DNA of 64,000 nt. Origin: Pseudomonas cichorii. GTDB lineage: Bacteria; Pseudomonadota; Gammaproteobacteria; Pseudomonadales; Pseudomonadaceae. The translations under genes were made by a program, and so were the position numbers. The stretch is from positions 62,001-126,000 of the forward strand of contig NZ_BLVZ01000005.1 in NCBI RefSeq assembly GCF_015471405.1, written 5' to 3'. Position 1 is the stretch's first letter. Each line of letters starts with the position of its first letter. Under the pieces are notes generated by a model. The model made no database searches, had not been told where the DNA came from, and worked only from the letters and a program-made list of their open reading frames with translations. Below, one piece after another: positions 46,073-54,876 of the stretch.

Positions 46073-47277
46073 TGAAACTCGTCGTCCTCATCCTCAGGCT
46101 TCTCCCCTGCCAGCATGTGATAAATGCCGTTACGAAATTCGGGCATCGTATTTTCTAAGCCGCAAAAAGCCTCGACGGGCATGCCATTGCGCTCAAGGAA
46201 GAACTCCATGGATCGACCGCTCAGTGCAGTCGTGCAGGTAACTCCAGCGCATCGGAGCATCGCCAACTCGCGCCCGTACTGATGCTGGGTCAGATGGTTG
46301 CTCAGGTAGAGATCCACCATGGGTTTGAAAAGGACGCCATCCGTGTAGAGTTCAGAGATGGTGGTCTGGGCCACAACCCGGTGGAGAGCCGCCCGCTTCA
46401 GATGATGCTCCCCTCCGATTTCGACGATCTTCTGAGCAAATGGCATAGGTCGAATTTCCTCGACATCGATGCCCTTCTTGAGCGCCGCCATGTCCACTCG
46501 GGGAAACGTCTGAGGGTGCTTCATGTACCTATGCGTGAGCTCTGACAACTTGCCAGTAAAGGCCTCGTGAGTAATTTTCCAGCCTTTGATAACCAGCTCA
46601 GGGCTGCCTATGAAACCTAATAGCTCCTCCAAGAACTGCTGATACTTGGAGGGACGGATTGGCTTCAGATGCCGCGTCTGATAGTTCTGCAAGCGTTGCT
46701 CAAACGACTCAGCACCAGTGGTGATATGCATGCGTTCCAGTACCGCCATCAAAGCATCCCGCCGCTCGGGTGCCATGACAAACTTCTGAAGCGTTTGGGA
46801 TTTTGACGCTGCACCAGCGCCTTCTGCGTCTTCTGACTCTCCTTTTGATTTCTTCTGCGCAGCTGGTCGAGGGGCGGCGACGATGCTTTCCATGATGGAA
46901 AGCCGCTCGGCGGGGGTTGCGGTGTTCCAACCCTTAAGCAAGCTTTGAGCGCCAAACTCTTGGGTTGTCAGCAGCACCAGGCTTTTGAAGGAGGTACGGT
47001 CAAAATTGTCATGAAGCCAATTTTTTATGGTGTTCCAGAAATTGGCGTGGCTATCCGTAAGGCTGTTGGAGTAGAGCTTGACCTCAGTCTGGGTTTTACC
47101 CGGAACCGTAACGTCACCCATGACCTCTATCCATAAGGATTCGTCAGGCGCGAGGTCGTAGCAGTACTCCACGGCGACAAGCAGTTGATATTGGAGCGCT
47201 TTGAACAGGAGAGTTGCATCGAACGGCAATGGGGGATCGCCGGGCAATATCGCGTTCAGGGACTGCGTGGTATCCAT
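46057..47277 (-). CDS. ABC-three-component system effector with DUF4297-like nuclease domain
   Basis: From MDTTQSLNAILPGD at 47277 the protein is 406 residues; a longer start at 47337 is possible. The N-terminal 120 residues follow the DUF4297/REase pattern: FKALQYQLLVAVEYCYD, then IEVMGDVTVPGKTQTEVKLY (E, D and E-x-K active-site set) and SHANFWNTIKNWL. The middle (residues about 140-170) is a charged linker. The C-terminal part holds the CTD that docks to the ATPase/middle component. It is the first gene of the operon and a LexA-type box lies about 140 bp upstream. Confidence 0.72.
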   Translation of the reverse strand: MDTTQSLNAILPGDPPLPFDATLLFKALQYQLLVAVEYCYDLAPDESLWIEVMGDVTVPGKTQTEVKLYSNSLTDSHANFWNTIKNWLHDNFDRTSFKSLVLLTTQEFGAQSLLKGWNTATPAERLSIMESIVAAPRPAAQKKSKGESEDAEGAGAASKSQTLQKFVMAPERRDALMAVLERMHITTGAESFEQRLQNYQTRHLKPIRPSKYQQFLEELLGFIGSPELVIKGWKITHEAFTGKLSELTHRYMKHPQTFPRVDMAALKKGIDVEEIRPMPFAQKIVEIGGEHHLKRAALHRVVAQTTISELYTDGVLFKPMVDLYLSNHLTQHQYGRELAMLRCAGVTCTTALSGRSMEFFLERNGMPVEAFCGLENTMPEFRNGIYHMLAGEKPEDEDDEFQWRLW

Positions 47278-47417
47278 ACACATTCCAATTTTGAGGATGC
47301 TCCATCGCCACTCGCTTGGCAGGCTGAGCAGGCGCATCGCTTCTGGACACGCCTAGGCAATTCAGCGCCAAGCATCAGCCAGGCATAGCGAAGGGGCACA
47401 CAACCATTATTCCAAGA

Positions 47418-47433
47418 CTGTATATAAATACAG
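47418..47433. promoter_or_regulatory. LexA (SOS) box
   Basis: CTGTATATAAATACAG is a one-mismatch match to the E. coli SOS consensus CTGTATATATATACAG, and has the required CTG-N10-CAG palindrome. It lies upstream of the ABC-3C operon on the minus strand and just 2 bp before a 53-codon plus-strand ORF (47436-47597), which lacks a ribosome-binding site. Control of the ABC-3C operon is therefore the more likely use. Confidence 0.7.
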
Positions 47434-47944
47434 TAATGTCTCAATATTTCGATATATGCTACCAGCACTTCATCCCAGTAGTCGCGAAAAGCCATCACTC
47501 AAAAGATACTGGGTACTGCCCAACGGAAGCCGAACAGCTCGGAATGCCCCTCTCCCGCGCAAAACGCCTAGTCCCGAACCGTCGACCTGGTTTCTGAGGC
47601 AACGGTAGCTCCTAAGATTTGAGCAACAAAAGCCAGCCCAGCTTTCCATGAGCCAGGACGATGACCCCTTGGCAATTCAAATACGTCTCAACCACCGGCT
47701 AGCATGAAAGCGCTGAACGGAACGCGCGCCCACGAGGATGAGCCCCCCCCTGAAGCGGCGACCTTCGTTCGGCGGTTAACCAGTGCCCTAACCAGTGAAC
47801 GGGTTCTCTGCTTCCGGGGGTAGTTAACTCGGCGTTCATGAAATCGCCCGTACAGCCGATCTGGTTACTGCGTGAGGCCCCCTACCACGAAAACACGGTG
47901 GCCCAACTGCGCGTACAACGGACAATCCCTAAAAGGAATAGGTT
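47434..47944. other. Spacer with a possible 53-codon ORF
   Basis: The ORF at 47436-47597 reads MSQYFDICYQHFIPVVAKS and ends RRPGF. It starts right at the SOS box with no room for a leader or ribosome-binding site, so it is doubtful. From 47598 to 47944 no coding or structural feature was recognised apart from the AAAAGGAAT ribosome-binding site of the next gene. Confidence 0.35.
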
Positions 47945-48691
47945 GTGGCAGCATTTAAAGTTTTTGAAACGGCAACTTCGCTGGTTATTGCGTACGAAAC
48001 TCTCGGCTTAGAACACCGAAGGCAATGGAGCCTGGAGGGCTATCGTGCTCAAGACAAGAAGGAAGACCCAGTTGTCTGGGTCAACTACAAAAACGCGTTC
48101 GCAATCCTCATCCTCAATGCGTCAATCATCGAGGGTACGCTTCGCAGCATCCTCACTCACAAGCTTCGTCAAGACGTCAATGAAGCAGTCGCTCAGGGCA
48201 AGGCAGCTGGCCAGACCGCCCCAAATAAAATGGAGCAATTGTTAGCGAAATTTCAAGCCGAAGTCGAAATGAGTGGAGGCTGGGAAGCGTTGAAGCGACA
48301 CATCGAACTGTACCTCGATGTGTCCGTCGATAAGGCCGTTAAGCCGGAGACAAAAGAAGCTATCACGGTGCTTTTTGCACTGAGAAACGTCCTATCTCAC
48401 GGAACAGCCATCATTCAGCCCTCGGTGAAAATGTCGGACGAAATGAAAGATGTTTATCCGTGGAATTGGCAATCCAAACTCCATGGGGTAGCTATGTACC
48501 TGGAGCGGACTTTTGGCAAAGGTGGGGTGTTCGAGAATCTGGCAGATCACGAAATGCCAGGGCATTTCTGGGAAGTCACACAAGACTACTTTACCCAGCT
48601 GGAGACGATTTTTACCCCGTTGCCAGATGCCGTAAAAACGACGATCAAAATGATCAAAGATCTCAGCTTTGGCTACCGAATGCACACATGA
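47945..48691 (+). CDS. HEPN-like protein of unknown function
   Basis: A 248-residue, mostly helical protein starting with GTG after AAAAGGAAT. Its central segment EAITVLFALRNVLSHGTAI (about 138-156) contains R-N-V-L-S-H, the R-x4-H active-site pattern of HEPN ribonuclease/nucleotidyl-transfer-associated domains, preceded by NAFAILILNASIIEGTLRSIL, the usual helical bundle. HEPN domains are frequent RNase effectors in defence and toxin systems. No partner (MNT, ATPase) is adjacent, so it may act alone. Call rests on motif and context. Confidence 0.55.
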   Translation: MAAFKVFETATSLVIAYETLGLEHRRQWSLEGYRAQDKKEDPVVWVNYKNAFAILILNASIIEGTLRSILTHKLRQDVNEAVAQGKAAGQTAPNKMEQLLAKFQAEVEMSGGWEALKRHIELYLDVSVDKAVKPETKEAITVLFALRNVLSHGTAIIQPSVKMSDEMKDVYPWNWQSKLHGVAMYLERTFGKGGVFENLADHEMPGHFWEVTQDYFTQLETIFTPLPDAVKTTIKMIKDLSFGYRMHT

Positions 48692-49015
48692 TTCCGCAGC
48701 CTAGTCTCGATATCACTAGGTGATGTCGGCATGGTATAGCCACCCAGGCTTTCGCCGCGCGCAATGCGAAAAGGGCGCGGCGTACTAGAAGCGGGGTGGG
48801 ATGGTTTAAATTTCCGACGATCCCAACAATCGCTGCCTGATTCGTCTCCAGACTTGAGTGCCGCGTCCCTGCAGAGTGGCCTACCTGCAGCGCTGCTGGA
48901 AGCCCCATACGTCATCACAGCTTGAGCTGGCGGTGCTGTAGTTGAATGGCCCACGTATACTCGAAGCGGAGACTATCTAGGGCGGTGCTCCAAGCCCACT
49001 GCGGCGAGGTCGAGA
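48692..49015. other. Spacer before the protease gene
   Basis: This 324-bp stretch shows no credible ORF or strong hairpin. A TATACT-like -10 near 48956 could serve the protease gene, whose ribosome-binding site GAGG is at 49006-49009. Confidence 0.35.
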
Positions 49016-49780
49016 ATGCAGGAAGAATTCATCACCCCTTCAGCCTTTGCTGACATGATGCACGGCCAGGTTCATCCGGTCATCATCAGCAGGGAAAGCG
49101 AGGACGAATATTACTCACACCATGGGGTAGGGACAGCTTTCGTTCTGGAATACGCAGGCGAAATTTTCGTCGTCACAGCCCAGCATGTGCTGAACGCCCA
49201 AAATGCAACCCACGACGATTTGCGGATCCTGCTCCGCAATGCTCCCATCTCGGTCATCTTTGACCAGCGGGCAGTCTTTCGCGACGAACATGATCCCGAT
49301 CCAGACTCAGATCTTGCCATTTTTCGGGTGGTGAGATCTCAGCACGCAGCATTGCTCCAAGCAGGACTCACTACCCTGGATGCCGAGAACTGTGTCGAAG
49401 ACGCAGACATGGACGCCGTCGATACGTTTCATATTTTCGGCTACCCCGATGTAGGCCGGGGGTACGACTACGAGGAAAAATCACTGGAGGGTGATCTGCG
49501 GTGTCTCAGTGGACAGCTCGTTGATCCAGCTCTTCCCGGCCTTATGAGCATCAAAATTCAAGGTGAGCGCCCCGAAAAATTTCGTGGCATGAGTGGCTCA
49601 GTGATAATCGCAGACATCGATGACATTTGGAAATTTGCTGGCATGGTCACACTCGCAAGCGATCCAAAAGGAATTTTGAGCTTCATTCCAGCAGAGAAAA
49701 TTGCGTTTTACCTGAACAAAATGGTGCTGATGGAGATGACGGGGATGCTGCTTCCAGAGCAACCTGGCAACCTGCCCTAA
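49016..49780 (+). CDS. Trypsin-like serine protease domain protein
   Basis: A 254-residue protein with a chymotrypsin/trypsin-like fold. The triad is in order: H57 in FVVTAQHVLN, D99 in DSDLAIFRV and S193 in FRGMSGSVII (G-x-S-G). GVGTAFVLEYAGEIFVV is the typical first barrel entrance. There is no signal peptide, so it should act in the cytoplasm. A nuclease gene starts 129 bp downstream on the same strand. Cytosolic trypsin-like proteases beside nuclease effectors are a known theme in prokaryotic conflict systems; direct activation of the partner is inference. Confidence 0.75.
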   Translation: MQEEFITPSAFADMMHGQVHPVIISRESEDEYYSHHGVGTAFVLEYAGEIFVVTAQHVLNAQNATHDDLRILLRNAPISVIFDQRAVFRDEHDPDPDSDLAIFRVVRSQHAALLQAGLTTLDAENCVEDADMDAVDTFHIFGYPDVGRGYDYEEKSLEGDLRCLSGQLVDPALPGLMSIKIQGERPEKFRGMSGSVIIADIDDIWKFAGMVTLASDPKGILSFIPAEKIAFYLNKMVLMEMTGMLLPEQPGNLP

Positions 49781-49908
49781 CCCATTGGCACGTGGTGTGG
49801 GCGGGGCCTGCGATCGCCTCGATACGACTGTGCAAATGCCGTCGAAAATGCTTGGAAATTCTGCGCAATGTCGCCAAACCCAGTGATTCCCAGGAAGGGC
49901 CTGCAAGA

Positions 49909-51243
49909 ATGAACTCACCTCTTTGGATAGCCCCACGTGAGGGCCAAGATTGGATCGACCAGCCATGCCTGGATGTGATCGAGTGGTTTCGCTCAATGCT
50001 TGAGCAACGAGCGTGGGAGGCCCGGATGGACACGGTGCAAGCCAATTACGAGGCTGCGCTGTCCAAGTGGGCACAGGGCGAAAAAGTCCCGCTGTATGAC
50101 GAGGACGATGCCATTTTCTGGTACATCCACCAAGCTAATGCATTCGCGCAGGATCGACGGAATTTCTTCGTGCCCGAAGGGTTCCGCATCGCACCAGTGA
50201 TTCATCGTGTTGGTCACCTCCTGAGCCACCTCAGGCAGGTCAAGGGTGTGAGCGACAGAATCGAAACCCTGCTAAAAAAAGGACGTAAGACACCTGATGC
50301 CGGGCTTTATGAAATCCTTGTAGCAGGAGCCTACAAGAGCCGGGACTGGGCAAACGTCGAGTTCGTCACCGAAACCAGTTCCAAAACCCCTGATCTCATG
50401 GTCAGCGGAAATCGCCGAAGGTGGCAAGTGGAATGCAAGCGCATCAACCGGTCGGGATATGAAGCGGAAGAGCACGCGTTCGCCGAAGCTTTGGCCAAAC
50501 CCGTGCACGACCTGGCGCGTCGGATACGCCGGAGGCTCGTTGTAGATGTGCACTACCTTCAGGAGCTTAAGCATTATCCGAGCGATACCCTGTTAAAACA
50601 TGTGGAGCGATACATTGAAAATCCGCATGAACGCCTGGTTAGGGAAGAAGGTAGTCTCATCGCTCACATACGGGATGCCGATTGGACAATGCTAGACACG
50701 GTCATGGCGCATGACGACGTCTTCTATGGCTCAAGTCGAATGATTGAGCTCATCAAAGGAGAATATGATCTTGCCTACGACCATAGTTTCAGCGCCGACT
50801 GGACACCATCAGCGCAGATGCCTCTGCACGCTCACCTGGTACATCACGCAAGCATAGTGAGCTGGCAAAGCACGTCATTCGACTCCGCAATGGCCAAGGC
50901 TAGGCATTTTCGGAGCACTGTGGGACGAGCAACTCAGCAGTTAACCCTGGAGATGCCTGCAGCTGTCCATGTCGGCTACGAAACCCTGGGCGGTTCATCA
51001 GCCGATGAGCTTCGTCATTACCTGAACAGGATGGAGATGCTCAATTTCGATACTGAAGGATCCAGGCTGAGGTACGTCTACGCCAACTACTTGCGCCCCG
51101 AGCATTCAACGGCTCAGATGGAATCCTGGGCAGTGAGTGAAACCACGGCCTTTTACCGCGCGGGCAAACATCAAACACCTCAATCGCTACCTCATCACCT
51201 CCTTTTGGAGGACGGTGATGGAACGCCTGGAGATCACTGGTAA
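49909..51243 (+). CDS. PD-(D/E)XK nuclease-fold protein
   Basis: A 444-residue protein with a restriction-endonuclease-like core in the middle: GLYEILVAGAYKSRDWANVEFV (helix-1 Glu), TPDLMVSGNRRRWQVECKRINRSG (Asp, then E-x-K) at about residues 140-205. The flanking N- and C-terminal regions are helical and unrecognised. The ATG at 49909 follows CAGGAAGGG; the open frame back to 49627 is a shadow of the protease gene. It is probably co-transcribed with the protease, and its stop overlaps the small HTH gene downstream (TAATG). Confidence 0.7.
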   Translation: MNSPLWIAPREGQDWIDQPCLDVIEWFRSMLEQRAWEARMDTVQANYEAALSKWAQGEKVPLYDEDDAIFWYIHQANAFAQDRRNFFVPEGFRIAPVIHRVGHLLSHLRQVKGVSDRIETLLKKGRKTPDAGLYEILVAGAYKSRDWANVEFVTETSSKTPDLMVSGNRRRWQVECKRINRSGYEAEEHAFAEALAKPVHDLARRIRRRLVVDVHYLQELKHYPSDTLLKHVERYIENPHERLVREEGSLIAHIRDADWTMLDTVMAHDDVFYGSSRMIELIKGEYDLAYDHSFSADWTPSAQMPLHAHLVHHASIVSWQSTSFDSAMAKARHFRSTVGRATQQLTLEMPAAVHVGYETLGGSSADELRHYLNRMEMLNFDTEGSRLRYVYANYLRPEHSTAQMESWAVSETTAFYRAGKHQTPQSLPHHLLLEDGDGTPGDHW

Positions 51244-51449
51244 TGCACCCAGGGCTTGGGGCTCAAATGACGCCCCAAACCTATACAGCTCGGTTCTCAA
51301 GTCCAGCAACTCAAAGGCCAGGGCTTACCCAGACGGAGGCTGCCAGGGAGCTTGGACTACCGAGATCGACGGTTCAGAGGCATAGCAGTAGGCCATTGAC
51401 CACCATTTACGATCTAACGCACGTCCTTCGGACGCCCTTGAACCTATAA
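51243..51449 (+). CDS. Small HTH protein coupled to the nuclease gene
   Basis: A 68-residue ORF whose ATG shares a base with the upstream TAA (TAATG), a re-initiation arrangement. The segment GLTQTEAARELGLPRSTVQRH (about residues 28-48) is a convincing helix-turn-helix. The last 6 bp overlap the convergent gajB. It may be an autoregulator of the protease-nuclease unit. Confidence 0.45.
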   Translation: MHPGLGAQMTPQTYTARFSSPATQRPGLTQTEAARELGLPRSTVQRHSSRPLTTIYDLTHVLRTPLNL

Positions 51450-52838
51450 GACAGGTAGAGGGAACTGAAGGATGGGATTGGACGACGCAATCGAGAGCGA
51501 ATGCCTCGCGCGCGAAATTGCGACGTAGAAAAGCTTGGCTGACGCAAAGCGCTCATTGAGAAAATGCGCAGCATCAGGGACAAGCACATGGTCGAACTCC
51601 AAGCCTTTCAATAGTAGGGGCGTAGAGACCACTCGTTTGATGGGAGGACGACCGGTATGGCTCAAACGTAGTCGAGCGTGCTGACATGCCTGGGTCAAAG
51701 ACTCGTTTCGGCCATTAGCCAATTCAATGAGTGCACGCCTCGCATCGTTGAGCAGCTCCCCCCTGAAAGTGCGCGATTGAGGATGTCCCCGCTCAAAGCC
51801 AATCACATCGCTTCCGCTTTGAGCGCTTCCTGTTTCAATCAGCTCATCCCACGCCAGTTGTCGGCGGGCGTCGAGCACATAGATGTTATCGGGAGGAGTT
51901 TCTTGAGGCTGATTGCGCAGCATCGTGTCACCCAGCAGTGACCACAATGCTTCAGCTCTTTGCCGGTTTGTCTGAGCCGCGTCCCATTGAACCGCGAAGG
52001 TCATCAGGCGTGCGGCTGCTATTTCCTCGATAGCCTGAAACGCTCCTCGCGAGGCACTAGCCAGACCATCGCAGATTTTCCGACGGCAATGGATCGCAGC
52101 CGTAGAACCCACCCTGTCATCGAATCCGTTGAAAAAAAGCCCCATGTCGAACGCGTTATCCACCGAGTGGTAGGTGATAGGCCCCTCTCGCAAATCGATA
52201 GGCTGACCTGCAAGAAGCCGAGCACGCGTGTCCGCAATCCACTGCCCCAGTGAAGGGTTAGATTCATTCCATCGATGCGGCTCAGTGAGCTCCGCAGCCA
52301 CTGGAAAATCTGGAGTGACGCGCTCGCTCCAGCTGATCTTGCTCTCGACGAATTCGAAAATCCCTTGCATGGGATCACCAAAAACGACTGTGGGTAAAAT
52401 TCGAGCCAGCGTTACCGCAATGGCGTGCTGATACCCCTCACAATCCTGATACTCATCGATGAAAATCCGGTCGTAGGAAGCCTGAACGATCCGCTGCGTG
52501 GTCGGGTTCGACAAGACGTTAAGTGCGCCTTGGTAGACTTGATTCCATTCTGCAGGCTGCTTTGGGTTTCGAGGTGGATGGCCTGCCAGTTTTGGAAAAG
52601 CGTATGCGTAGCGGCTGGCCCAGCTGGCAATGGTGTCAATCGTGACCGAGTCCTTCGCTACCCCTAAACGCCGTATACGGGCAGCGACAGCATGCACACC
52701 AGCATGGGTGTGAGTGAGGATTAATGTTTGCTGGCCTAGAGCGGCAGCTCTGGCCAACAATTCGGTTTTGCCATGACCAGCGGGAGCTACAACCGATTGA
52801 GTGCTGAGCCTCATCAGCCAATCGAACTCACTGGCCAT
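51444..52838 (-). CDS. gajB: Gabija helicase-like subunit GajB
   Basis: A 464-residue UvrD/Rep-type superfamily 1 protein. Walker A APAGHGKTELLAR (about 18-30), motif II RIFIDEYQDCEGY (about 124-136), motif III VFGDPMQGIFEF, and the C-terminal KGLEFDHVLVPDA and LFYVAISRARHSL are present. It begins inside the last codons of the upstream OLD-nuclease gene (11-bp overlap). GajB subunits associate with the GajA nuclease in the Gabija anti-phage complex. The 464-residue length fits GajB rather than full UvrD helicases. Confidence 0.82.
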   Translation of the reverse strand: MASEFDWLMRLSTQSVVAPAGHGKTELLARAAALGQQTLILTHTHAGVHAVAARIRRLGVAKDSVTIDTIASWASRYAYAFPKLAGHPPRNPKQPAEWNQVYQGALNVLSNPTTQRIVQASYDRIFIDEYQDCEGYQHAIAVTLARILPTVVFGDPMQGIFEFVESKISWSERVTPDFPVAAELTEPHRWNESNPSLGQWIADTRARLLAGQPIDLREGPITYHSVDNAFDMGLFFNGFDDRVGSTAAIHCRRKICDGLASASRGAFQAIEEIAAARLMTFAVQWDAAQTNRQRAEALWSLLGDTMLRNQPQETPPDNIYVLDARRQLAWDELIETGSAQSGSDVIGFERGHPQSRTFRGELLNDARRALIELANGRNESLTQACQHARLRLSHTGRPPIKRVVSTPLLLKGLEFDHVLVPDAAHFLNERFASAKLFYVAISRARHSLSIASSNPILQFPLPVL

Positions 52839-54543
52839 AGACCCACCGCTCTATCCCATTGATACAGCCAGAAAGGTAAGAAGGCTGGCCCTGCTGCACG
52901 ATCTGATCGACGATGACGGATATACCCCGTCCACGCTCCTCGGACTTAAACCACTTGAAGTGGACTGAAAGCTTGGCCACGCGCAGCCAATTAGCGTCCG
53001 TTCCTGGAATCGACGGCAACCAGGTTGCAAATGGCGCTGCCACATCTACGTTAGGAAACTCGGGTCGCAACTGAGCAAAGATTGTTGCCTCACCTAGAGA
53101 GGCGATGGCGGCCTGAATGAGCTTGTCCATCATATCGGGCCAGCACGCTTCAAATACAGCAAGCTCTGTACAATGCAATGAGCCGTACTCAAACACCTGA
53201 ACATTCTGAGCTTGCAGTGCAGCCGCCACGCCCGCTTTCAGCGCCTGATCCGAATCTCTAAACAACGCGGTCACATAGCCAAGGCTCGCCAGCGACATGG
53301 CCAGTCCCGGCGCTGCCGCCCCATTCCCGTCCACCACAGCAACGCCTAGATGTTCTATTGGTACATCAGCGTGCCGAGCTCGGAATAGCTCGCGAAGCCC
53401 CATCATGAGCCCAAGCTCCGTCGCGCCCTCACAGACAAGGATCCGGCGTGCAAACAGTGCCCTGGGGGCATGTTTGAGAATCCTGGAGAACGCGTCAGCG
53501 GGCACCGAATTGATGAAAGCATCACCGTCTCGGCTACGGCGCATGATAAACAACGAGTCGCTCTTAAGCTCGGAGAGCACCACCTCTGAATGGGTGGTGA
53601 TCACAAGCTGCCCGGTAGGTGTGTTACTAGTTTTTGCGAGCTCCTGGGCACTACGCAGTGCCGAGACAGCCCCTAGCACTCGATGGGGTTCAAGCCCTTG
53701 CTCAATCTCGTCTACCAGTACGATCGCGCCCTCCTTGATCGACGCGCGCTGGATAGCCAAGGTCGCGAGTCGTCTCGTGCCAAGCCCGGACATCCGCAAG
53801 GGCGTGGTGCCGTCGTGCAGAGCGATCGAGCCGGAGCTAAACCCGCCTCTTCCCAATTCAAGGTCAGGGCCATAGCCGTAATTCACGTAAGCACCCAATT
53901 GCTTGGCGAGCTGCTCGGCACGAGTCGCCGTTTCAACCAGTGAAGGAATCGCAGATAGGTTCGCGGTCTGCTTCGCCACTCGATAGGCATCTGCCAACTG
54001 ATTGGCAGCGCCTTCGGTATCGCCCGTCATCCTGGCGAGCACTGACCCCTGCCCCCAAGTCAGATGACGAGCCTCTTCCCCGGCCAACCTAACCACGCCG
54101 AACAAAGACCGATCCCGATTAGAGAGCACGCGAGGAGTGGGGTAGCGATCGCAGATGAGTTCCCAGACCGGCTCCATGGTCGCATCTACCGTGAGCCTAA
54201 TAGTTAAAGCCGGATCGTGATGCGCCTCAGGTTCATCATGGACAGTGCCATCATCGGCCAGGCCTCGAATGTACAGACCAAAGCGCTGATCAGAGAGCAA
54301 CGACCTTGAAAGCTCAGCGATGGTCACCTCAATTGTGATGGAGGTCTGGCTGTTTCCAAGATGGAAATCCGCCTCGCTGAACGTGATCCACCTAGGTGAC
54401 AACGTCGCCTCGATTGCATCGAGGACGGTGGTCTTCGCGCTGTCCCCAGGGCCGATGATGCAGCTCATTGCCTGTGACCCAGGCTGCCATGTCAAAGACC
54501 GGATGCCTCGGAAGTTCTGTACAACCAATTTGGCTATTCGCAT
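52828..54543 (-). CDS. gajA: Gabija OLD-family ATPase/TOPRIM nuclease GajA
   Basis: From MRIAKLVVQNFRGIRSL at 54543 (AAGGAACGACTG upstream) the protein is 571 residues. The ABC-type ATPase half has Walker A IIGPGDSAKTTVLDAIE, signature MSGLGTRRLATLA, Walker B IVLVDEIEQGLEP and H-loop ITTHSEVV. The TOPRIM half begins ILVCEGATELGLMM (catalytic Glu, about 390), then VAVVDGNGAA and FRDSDQA (acidic pair). Walker A has Ser-Ala where Gly-Ser/Gly is usual. With gajB overlapping downstream, this is a Gabija pair: GajA cuts phage DNA when nucleotides fall. An open frame adds ten residues upstream. Confidence 0.82.
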   Translation of the reverse strand: MRIAKLVVQNFRGIRSLTWQPGSQAMSCIIGPGDSAKTTVLDAIEATLSPRWITFSEADFHLGNSQTSITIEVTIAELSRSLLSDQRFGLYIRGLADDGTVHDEPEAHHDPALTIRLTVDATMEPVWELICDRYPTPRVLSNRDRSLFGVVRLAGEEARHLTWGQGSVLARMTGDTEGAANQLADAYRVAKQTANLSAIPSLVETATRAEQLAKQLGAYVNYGYGPDLELGRGGFSSGSIALHDGTTPLRMSGLGTRRLATLAIQRASIKEGAIVLVDEIEQGLEPHRVLGAVSALRSAQELAKTSNTPTGQLVITTHSEVVLSELKSDSLFIMRRSRDGDAFINSVPADAFSRILKHAPRALFARRILVCEGATELGLMMGLRELFRARHADVPIEHLGVAVVDGNGAAAPGLAMSLASLGYVTALFRDSDQALKAGVAAALQAQNVQVFEYGSLHCTELAVFEACWPDMMDKLIQAAIASLGEATIFAQLRPEFPNVDVAAPFATWLPSIPGTDANWLRVAKLSVHFKWFKSEERGRGISVIVDQIVQQGQPSYLSGCINGIERWVYGQ

Positions 54544-54876
54544 CAGTCGTTCCTTGGCGATGAAGCATTCCATTGGAGAAGCTGTAGCTTCTGCTGCCTA
54601 GACCGAGGACGTCAACTGCCGATCGAATGACCGCCAAATTCCAGCCTATGAAGCTTTGCCCCCAGCATCCATGGATGCTTTAAATCTCTTTGCAGAACTC
54701 AAGAATAGGCCGATAACTTCCTCGAAAAGAGGTGATATATCATCATTTATCTGAATTTTTGCCGCTTTATCGTCAATCCAACATTACGTGTATTACAATC
54801 GCCAGTGGGGCCATTGTGGCCGCTACCAGCAGAGCGCTAGACCTGAGCGCTTAGCAACCAGAGGAAAGATACACGT
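54544..54876. other. Divergent spacer between gajA and the next gene
   Basis: This 333-bp region is partly AT-rich (54660-54800) and should carry promoters for both directions. No gene or long hairpin stands out. Confidence 0.4.

Noticed and set aside
47436..47597. SOS-controlled 53-residue gene
   Set aside because: The ATG lies 2 bp after the LexA box with no ribosome-binding site; the box more likely serves the opposite-strand operon.
49627..51243. A 538-residue nuclease starting inside the protease gene
   Set aside because: The extra N-terminus is an out-of-frame reading of the protease; the ATG at 49909 has a good ribosome-binding site.
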